A program made the position numbers and the translations under genes. A stretch of DNA of 12,808 nucleotides from Deltaproteobacteria bacterium (GTDB taxonomy: Bacteria > Desulfobacterota > GWC2-55-46 > S146-70), in the NCBI GenBank assembly GCA_015492395.1, contig WGFD01000139.1:1-12808 (forward strand). Direction: 5' to 3'. Of this stretch, positions 8,911 to 12,808 are shown in pieces (positions within the stretch are counted from its first letter, which is position 1; every line of letters starts with the position of its first letter). A model generated the notes under the pieces. The model ran no database searches. It saw only the letters and a list, made by a program, of their open reading frames with translations, and was not told the DNA's origin.

Positions 8911-8921
8911 ACCACCCTCCT
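8911..8921 (-). promoter_or_regulatory. Ribosome binding site deciding the cdsA start
   Basis: AGGAGGGTGGT on the minus strand, overlapping the uppS TAG stop and placed 5 nt from the CTG at 8910. It is one of the best Shine-Dalgarno sequences in the window and has no other useful start codon in the cdsA frame. A GTG inside it (8914) opens only a two-codon frame, GTG GTC TGA. The next conventional start, GTG 8814, lies about 100 nt downstream with no purine-rich tract before it. Confidence 0.8.
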
Positions 8922-9678
8922 AGTAAAACTGGCAGGAGTCGTCCCCTACCACTCTCTGTTCGCTTATCAGGCCGAATCTGCGCTCGCGGCCCTGATAGAC
9001 TATAATCGCCTTTTCCATATCGGACCTTGTAAAGTCCGGCCAGAGAACGTCGGTCACATATATCTCGGTGTAGGCAAGTTGCCATAAGAGGAAGTTGCTT
9101 ATCCTCATCTCACCGCTGGTCCTTATAAGAAGGTCCGGATCAGGAATGCCTGCAGTCTGGAGATGTCTGGAAAATGTCTCCTCATTAATCTCTCCCTGCT
9201 CCAGGTTCCCTTCTGCGACCTCCAGGGCCAATGCCTTTGCAGCATCGACCAGTTCTTCTCTACCGCTGTAACTCAGTGCTAGTTGTAGTGTCATACCGTC
9301 ATTATTCGCGGTTAACCTCTCTACCTCCGCAATTGCATTCCGTACACCTCCGGGCAGTTCACATATGTGCCCTATGGCCCTAAATTTTATATTGTTTTTA
9401 ACCATGCTGGGGGCCTCTTCCATGAGGTGTCTTTCCAGAAGGAACATCAGGGCCTTGACCTCCGGCTGCGGACGGTTCCAGTTTTCCTTGGAAAAGGTAT
9501 AGAGGGTAAGGTATCTAATGCCGATCTCACGACAAAATTCCACTATGTCCCTGACAACCTCGATACCCCTTCTGTGCCCCAAGACCCTGTTAAGGATCTT
9601 CTTTTTAGCCCAGCGTCCGTTACCATCCATTATGATCGCAATGTGTTCGGGGAGCTTGGATTCAATCAGTTTATCCAT
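8920..9678 (-). CDS. uppS: Isoprenyl transferase (undecaprenyl diphosphate synthase)
   Basis: Cis-prenyltransferase adding isopentenyl diphosphate units to farnesyl diphosphate to give the C55 carrier lipid for peptidoglycan and other surface polymers. In the 252-residue protein HIAIIMDGNGRWA (12-24) contains the catalytic Asp18, HRRG is at 36-39, and TLYTFSKENWNRP follows. Near the C-terminus is RTSGEMRISNFLLWQ with TEIYVTDVLWPDF, the diphosphate-binding and dimer region. The ATG at 9678 gives the usual N-terminus; a TTG two codons upstream (MPMDK) is possible. Neither start has a Shine-Dalgarno. A near-consensus promoter ends only 8 nt before the ATG, so the mRNA from it should be leaderless or carry a 1-3 nt leader. 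The gene is separated from cdsA by 9 bp. Confidence 0.96.
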   Translation of the reverse strand: MDKLIESKLPEHIAIIMDGNGRWAKKKILNRVLGHRRGIEVVRDIVEFCREIGIRYLTLYTFSKENWNRPQPEVKALMFLLERHLMEEAPSMVKNNIKFRAIGHICELPGGVRNAIAEVERLTANNDGMTLQLALSYSGREELVDAAKALALEVAEGNLEQGEINEETFSRHLQTAGIPDPDLLIRTSGEMRISNFLLWQLAYTEIYVTDVLWPDFTRSDMEKAIIVYQGRERRFGLISEQRVVGDDSCQFY

Positions 9679-9686
9679 AGGCAAGC

Positions 9687-9715
9687 ATTATAAAACAGGC
9701 GGATAAAATTCTCAA
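9687..9715 (-). promoter_or_regulatory. Near-consensus sigma70 promoter for uppS and downstream genes
   Basis: TTGAGA (9715-9710), a 17-bp spacer, and a perfect TATAAT (9692-9687) on the minus strand, in the 59-bp gap between frr and uppS. With the normal 7-nt step, transcription would begin about 9680, two bases before the uppS ATG; the A of the ATG itself is the nearest downstream purine. It would make uppS-cdsA-dxr-rseP-tsaB partly independent of rpsB-tsf-pyrH-frr. Confidence 0.78.
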
Positions 9716-9737
9716 ACATTCCTTTAGAGGGAGCATT

Positions 9738-10295
9738 CTATACCTTCAGAATATCCTCTTCTTTGCGGTCCAGGACTTCATCTATCCTTGCTATGTACTC
9801 ATTCGTAATCTCCTGCACCTGGGCCTGGGCCTTCTTTAGCTCATCTTGAGATATCTCCTTCTCCTTTTCAAGCGTCTTTAACAGCTCATTTGCGTCCCTT
9901 CTCGCACTCCTCACCGAGATCTTCGACTCTTCCGCAATCTTTTTTGCTACTTTCACGAACTCCTTCCTCCTCTCTTCCGTAAGGGGGGGGATGTTGATTC
10001 GTATTATCTTGCCATCATTGTTCGGGGTTAGTCCCAGCCCAGAATTGATTATCGCCTTTTCAATCGCTGGAAGGATGTTCCCATCCCACGGTTGAATCGT
10101 TATCATCTTGCTTTCAGGGACGGAGAGTGTGGCAACCTGGTTTAAGGGGGTAAGCGTTCCGTAAGACTCCACCTTGACGTCGTCAAGGATAGAGAGTGAG
10201 GCCCGGCCTGTCCTTATCTTTCCCAGTTCATGGCGGAGGTTTGACAGGGCCTTCTCCATCTTACCCTTCATCTCTCTAAAGATATCTTCTTCCAT
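9738..10295 (-). CDS. frr: Ribosome recycling factor
   Basis: Splits the post-termination ribosome with EF-G. From the ATG at 10295 the protein is exactly 185 residues, the usual length. Conserved patches in order are KIRTGRAS (26-33), the hinge region near 46-55, QPWD (68-71), DGKIIRINIPPLTEERRKEF (94-113) and VRSARRDAN (128-136). The long three-helix bundle with a charged, heptad-like C-terminal part is evident. An upstream in-frame ATG at 10301 would add Met-Ala, but AGAGG abuts it directly, while it lies 6 nt from the chosen ATG. The gene lies 56 bp after pyrH. That gap contains TTCCGGAC, an octamer also found in the rpsB leader and in the tRNA terminator loop. Confidence 0.97.
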   Translation of the reverse strand: MEEDIFREMKGKMEKALSNLRHELGKIRTGRASLSILDDVKVESYGTLTPLNQVATLSVPESKMITIQPWDGNILPAIEKAIINSGLGLTPNNDGKIIRINIPPLTEERRKEFVKVAKKIAEESKISVRSARRDANELLKTLEKEKEISQDELKKAQAQVQEITNEYIARIDEVLDRKEEDILKV

Positions 10296-10351
10296 GGCCA
10301 TCCTCTTTGCGGTAGTCCGGAATTAATAGTTTCTGCAGCCTCTCAGCTTTT

Positions 10352-11065
10352 TCAAGTGACAAGAGTACCCACGGCCTCGCCTGATACTATCTTTTCCACA
10401 TTCCCTTGGTCCTTTATATTGAACACTACAATCGGGAGTTTGTTTTCCATGCATAAAGTTATGGCTGTAGTATCCATCACCTTCAGTCCCTTCTGAATGA
10501 CATCCAGGTATGTAAGCTTCAGAAACATCTCCGCGCCTTCTTCCTCCATGGGGTCCCGGTCATAGACACCGTTGACCTTTGTCCCCTTCAATATCACATC
10601 GGCGTGGATCTCCATCGCTCTCAAAGATGCGGCCGTATCGGTTGTGAAGTACGGGTTGCCCGTTCCAGCGGCGAAGATAACGATTCTGCCCTTGTCCAGA
10701 TGTCTTATGGCCCTCCTTCTGATATAAGGCTCGGCCAGTTCTTTCATCTCAATTGCGGATAGAACCCTTGTGAAGACTCCCTTCTTGTCAAGAGAATCCT
10801 GGAGCGCCAGCCCGTTCATTACCGTAGCAAGCATACCCATATAGTCTGCGGTAGCCCTGTCCATACCCCTTGCGCTTGCATTCAGACCCCTGAATATATT
10901 CCCTCCCCCTATGACTACGGCGATATCCGCACCCATCCTTCTGACGTTGCGAATCTCATCGGCGATCGTGCTGACCACATCCGGATCGATGCCGTAGTCC
11001 TGGGCACCGATCAGGGCCTCGCCGGAAAGCTTCAGTAGTATACGTTTGTATTTGAGACTTGGCAT
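10352..11065 (-). CDS. pyrH: UMP kinase (bacterial, hexameric amino acid kinase family)
   Basis: Phosphorylates UMP to UDP with ATP; in bacteria it is usually activated by GTP and inhibited by UTP. The 237-residue protein shows KLSGEAL (12-18), GGGNIFRG (53-60), [16 protein letters not shown] (69-84), [13 protein letters not shown] (134-146) and [10 protein letters not shown] (163-172), all diagnostic for PyrH rather than for glutamate or aspartate kinases. Start [16 protein letters not shown] is normal. The 32 bp between tsf and this ATG are pyrimidine-rich and hold no Shine-Dalgarno, unlike tsf and rpsB. Initiation may depend on coupling or ribosomal protein S1. Its place between tsf and frr is the common bacterial order. 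Confidence 0.97.
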   Translation of the reverse strand: MPSLKYKRILLKLSGEALIGAQDYGIDPDVVSTIADEIRNVRRMGADIAVVIGGGNIFRGLNASARGMDRATADYMGMLATVMNGLALQDSLDKKGVFTRVLSAIEMKELAEPYIRRRAIRHLDKGRIVIFAAGTGNPYFTTDTAASLRAMEIHADVILKGTKVNGVYDRDPMEEEGAEMFLKLTYLDVIQKGLKVMDTTAITLCMENKLPIVVFNIKDQGNVEKIVSGEAVGTLVT

Positions 11066-11097
11066 ATAAGGGAGCTGGCAGTAGTAGAGGGAATTGA

Positions 11098-11742
11098 TCA
11101 GAGTGCCGCCTTTACCTCGGCGGCGAAGTCCATCGCCTTCTTCTCCATACCCTCACCCACGACAAACCTCACAAACCGCCTTATTGATATGTTTTCACCT
11201 AACTTGGCGATCTTTTCCGACAGCAACTGCCGTATTGTGACGTCGGGATCCTTTACAAAGGCCTGTTCCATCAGGCAAACTTCGGAAAAATACTTCTCCA
11301 GTCTTCCTACAACGATCTTGTCAACCACCTTTTCAGGCTTGCCCGATTCCAGAGCCTGCTTCCTGTATATAGATCTCTCATGTTCGATGACGTCTTCAGG
11401 GATATCTTCTTTCTTTAAGTATTGAGGGTTTGTAGCAGCAATGTGCATGGCCACATCCTTTAACAACTCATGGAAATCCTCGTTACGGGCGACAAAGTCG
11501 GTCTCGCAATTCAACTCCACGATAACCCCTATCTTTCCGCCTGCGTGGATGTAGGAGCCGACAAGGCCTTCCGCTGCAAGGCGGCCGGACCTCTTACTTG
11601 CCGCGGTGAGGCCCTTCTCTCTCAGGTATGTAACCGCCGCATCGAAGTCACCATTTGACTCTTTAAGGGCCTTCTTGCAGTCCATTATACCTGCACCGGT
11701 CTTTTCTCTTATTTCTCTTATCTGCTCTACGGTAACACCCAT
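11098..11742 (-). CDS. tsf: Elongation factor Ts
   Basis: Guanine-nucleotide exchange factor for EF-Tu. The N-terminal UBA-like domain carries [16 protein letters not shown] (11-26), and the core carries the EF-Tu-contacting [12 protein letters not shown] (76-87). At 214 residues it is one of the shorter forms, with a single reduced core repeat compared with the 283-residue E. coli protein; this is common outside the gammaproteobacteria. GGAGG lies 5 nt before the ATG. It follows rpsB by 52 bp in the usual pairing. Confidence 0.97.
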   Translation of the reverse strand: MGVTVEQIREIREKTGAGIMDCKKALKESNGDFDAAVTYLREKGLTAASKRSGRLAAEGLVGSYIHAGGKIGVIVELNCETDFVARNEDFHELLKDVAMHIAATNPQYLKKEDIPEDVIEHERSIYRKQALESGKPEKVVDKIVVGRLEKYFSEVCLMEQAFVKDPDVTIRQLLSEKIAKLGENISIRRFVRFVVGEGMEKKAMDFAAEVKAAL

Positions 11743-11794
11743 CTAAACCTCCCGGCACTCTGAAGACTTAATCGTAGAAACTTGTGAGATTACT

Positions 11795-12583
11795 CTACCG
11801 GGCCACCTCAGGTGAAGCCTCTTCCAGCGGTCCGCTTTCCTCTTCACGAACCTCTCCTTCTGCATACTCCTTGTCTACTGCCGCCTGGAGGCTCTCTTCA
11901 TATAACTGCTTACCTTCCATGCATGCCTGCGCAATAGCCGATGAAAATAGTTTAATTGCCCTGATCGCATCGTCATTTCCTGGTATTATATGGTCGACAT
12001 CATCAGGATCACAGTTCGTATCCACTATGGCAATCACCGGTATTCCAAGCTTTGCAGCTTCCTTGAGGGCTATGGACTCCTTCTTCGCGTCGACGACGAA
12101 GAGTGCATCCGGCAGTTTCTCCATATCCTTTATTCCACCGAGATACCTCTCGAGTTTCATACGTTCCTTTTCAAGTTTGAGGGCCTCCTTCTTCACAAAG
12201 GAGTCCATCTGCCCACGTGCATTCATGTCATCGAGCTCTTTCAGTCTTTTAATGCTTGACTTGATTGTTACGAAGTTGGTCAACGTCCCGCCAAGCCACC
12301 TCTCGTTGATATATGGCATTCCACACCTCCGCGCTTCTTCCTCTATGGATGCCTGGGCCTGTTTCTTTGTCCCCACGAAAAGGACCGTCTTTCCCTTGGA
12401 GGCCATGTCCTTTACAATATCGTAAGCCTCCTTAAACATCTTTACCGTCCGTTGTAGATCGATAATATAGATACCGTTCCTGGCGGCAAAGATGTATGGC
12501 TTCATCTTCGGATTCCACCTCTTGGTCTGGTGTCCAAAATGGACGCCGGCCTCAAGTAACTGTTTCATTGTAAGATAGGCCAT
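11795..12583 (-). CDS. rpsB: 30S ribosomal protein S2
   Basis: Small-subunit protein needed for S1 binding and subunit function. The 262-residue protein starts [20 protein letters not shown], followed by [38 protein letters not shown], and [20 protein letters not shown] are further family patches. The last 20-25 residues are a Glu-rich acidic tail, often seen but variable. AAAGGAGG lies 6 nt before the ATG, a strong site. It begins the rpsB-tsf-pyrH-frr series and has its own leader and candidate promoter after the tRNA terminator. Confidence 0.98.
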   Translation of the reverse strand: MAYLTMKQLLEAGVHFGHQTKRWNPKMKPYIFAARNGIYIIDLQRTVKMFKEAYDIVKDMASKGKTVLFVGTKKQAQASIEEEARRCGMPYINERWLGGTLTNFVTIKSSIKRLKELDDMNARGQMDSFVKKEALKLEKERMKLERYLGGIKDMEKLPDALFVVDAKKESIALKEAAKLGIPVIAIVDTNCDPDDVDHIIPGNDDAIRAIKLFSSAIAQACMEGKQLYEESLQAAVDKEYAEGEVREEESGPLEEASPEVAR

Positions 12584-12666
12584 CTTTTTCCTCCTTTGGT
12601 TTTTCCTCCGACCCCAAGCGGTCCGGAATCCATACTAAGGACACCACCGGACGTAAAATAGAGCCG
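12584..12666 (-). promoter_or_regulatory. Structured rpsB 5' leader
   Basis: About 80 nt between the inferred transcription start and the rpsB ATG. GTCCGG (12652-12647) can pair with CCGGAC (12626-12621), and inside it TCC can pair with GGA around a TTAGTAT loop, giving an interrupted hairpin. Just downstream GACC (12623-12620) can instead pair with GGTC (12613-12610), using three of the same bases, so the two folds exclude each other. Rpsb leaders are known S2 autoregulatory targets in enterobacteria; a similar role here is inference, since the sequence is not one I can match to that family. Confidence 0.45.
12585..12609 (-). repeat. Duplicated Shine-Dalgarno block before rpsB
   Basis: On the minus strand GGAGGAAAAA occurs at 12609-12600 and again, exactly, at 12594-12585, separated by CCAAA (15-nt period). 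Only the second copy is at a usable distance from the rpsB ATG (12583). The first copy abuts the GGTC of the possible downstream hairpin. Confidence 0.85.
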
Positions 12667-12672
12667 TGCGTA

Positions 12673-12702
12673 TTTATATTTAAGCTTCCTTGAATACCAC
12701 AA
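12673..12702 (-). promoter_or_regulatory. Candidate rpsB promoter
   Basis: TTGTGG (12702-12697), 18-bp spacer, TATAAA (12678-12673) on the minus strand in an AT-rich stretch. The -10 is 5/6 and the -35 only 3/6, so this is weaker than the uppS and ilv promoters. The location, between the tRNA terminator and the rpsB leader, supports it. Confidence 0.5.
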
Positions 12703-12724
12703 AAAGATCATGTTTTTCAAGGAA
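12686..12724. repeat. Perfect 9-bp inverted repeat upstream of rpsB
   Basis: TTCCTTGAA (12686-12694) and TTCAAGGAA (12716-12724) are exact reverse complements with a 21-bp spacer; the inner sequence has a further AAAAA/TTTTT pair. The lower-coordinate arm falls inside the spacer of the candidate rpsB promoter, and the other arm touches the T-tract of the tRNA terminator. It could be an operator, an RNA hairpin from read-through, or chance. Confidence 0.7.
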
Positions 12725-12767
12725 AAAATGCCCCCTCACCTGTAAGTCCGGAAAATGTACGGTGAGG
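12723..12767 (-). terminator. Rho-independent terminator after the tRNA
   Basis: Reading the minus strand, CCTCACC (12767-12761) pairs with GGTGAGG (12740-12734). GTA/TAC extends the stem past a one-base bulge, and GGGCA and six T residues (12728-12723) follow. It lies 17 nt after the tRNA CCA end, so it should end the tRNA transcript before rpsB. Confidence 0.75.
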
Positions 12768-12784
12768 ATGTGTATAGTGAAATC

Positions 12785-12808
12785 TGGTCGGGGCGAGAGG
12801 ATTCGAAC
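12785..12808 (-). tRNA. tRNA 3' end, probably tRNA-Pro (cut by window edge)
   Basis: The last 24 nt of a tRNA: the T-loop GTTCGAAT, the 3' T-stem CCTCT, the acceptor strand CGCCCCG, discriminator A73 and an encoded CCA. The 5' acceptor strand would therefore be CGGGGCG. A C1-G72 pair with A73 is the hallmark of bacterial tRNA-Pro. The anticodon is outside the window, so the amino acid is an inference. Confidence 0.85.

Noticed and set aside
8920..8922. uppS-cdsA fusion by stop-codon read-through, since cdsA is in the same frame after TAG
   Set aside because: UppS ends normally, a ribosome binding site lies right at the stop, and a cytosolic enzyme fused to a CdsA membrane helix has no precedent I know of; CTG initiation is simpler.
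10296..10357. TTGAAA at the pyrH stop as the -35 of an frr promoter
   Set aside because: At 16-18 bp there is no acceptable -10 (AAACTA at best); TATTAA is 21 bp away.
11784..12425. 213-codon Ser-rich open frame on the plus strand
   Set aside because: Lies antisense to rpsB; Ser/Leu bias is what the complement of a Glu/Lys-rich gene produces.

Overview
This is a conserved core-metabolism and translation region of a Gram-negative (two-membrane) bacterium. All genes lie on the minus strand, so transcription runs from the high-coordinate end to the low-coordinate end. In transcription order they are: the 3' end of a tRNA (probably tRNA-Pro), rpsB, tsf, pyrH, frr, uppS, cdsA, dxr, rseP, tsaB, a small DUF465/YdcH-like gene, ilvD, ilvB, ilvN, and the first third of ilvC, which runs off the window. 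An RseP-type site-2 protease with two PDZ domains, UppS/CdsA and a DXP-pathway dxr fit a free-living diderm. From memory, the run rpsB-to-rseP followed by ilvD-ilvB-ilvN-ilvC is like that of Geobacter-type former Deltaproteobacteria, and Nitrospirota are also possible. The sequence alone does not fix the phylum.

Region 12808-9738 (translation): the tRNA ends in an encoded CCA and is followed by a hairpin with a T-tract that looks like its terminator. A candidate promoter and a leader of about 80 nt then precede rpsB (S2), tsf (EF-Ts), pyrH (UMP kinase) and frr (ribosome recycling factor). The leader has two possible hairpins that cannot form together, and an exactly duplicated Shine-Dalgarno block.

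Region 9715-4773 (envelope and isoprenoids): a near-consensus sigma70 promoter (TTGAGA-17-TATAAT) lies so close to the uppS ATG that the transcript should be leaderless or nearly so. Next come uppS, cdsA, dxr, rseP and tsaB, tightly packed with two ATGA overlaps (cdsA/dxr and rseP/tsaB). cdsA appears to start at CTG: this is the only codon that has a good ribosome binding site and gives the full N-terminus. The one sizeable gap, 198 bp between dxr and rseP, has no recognisable gene.

Region 4724-1 (branched-chain amino acids): a second near-consensus promoter (TTGACA-17-TAACAT) lies 25 bp upstream of the DUF465 start and should drive DUF465-ilvD-ilvB-ilvN-ilvC. Together these encode acetohydroxyacid synthase (both subunits), ketol-acid reductoisomerase and dihydroxyacid dehydratase, the common steps to valine and isoleucine. 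There is no room for a peptide attenuator between promoter and first gene.

I found no mobile element, CRISPR array, toxin-antitoxin pair, defence system or biosynthetic cluster. The points worth a second look are in start-site choice and non-coding sequence rather than in a new gene system. No intergenic stretch exceeds 300 bp.
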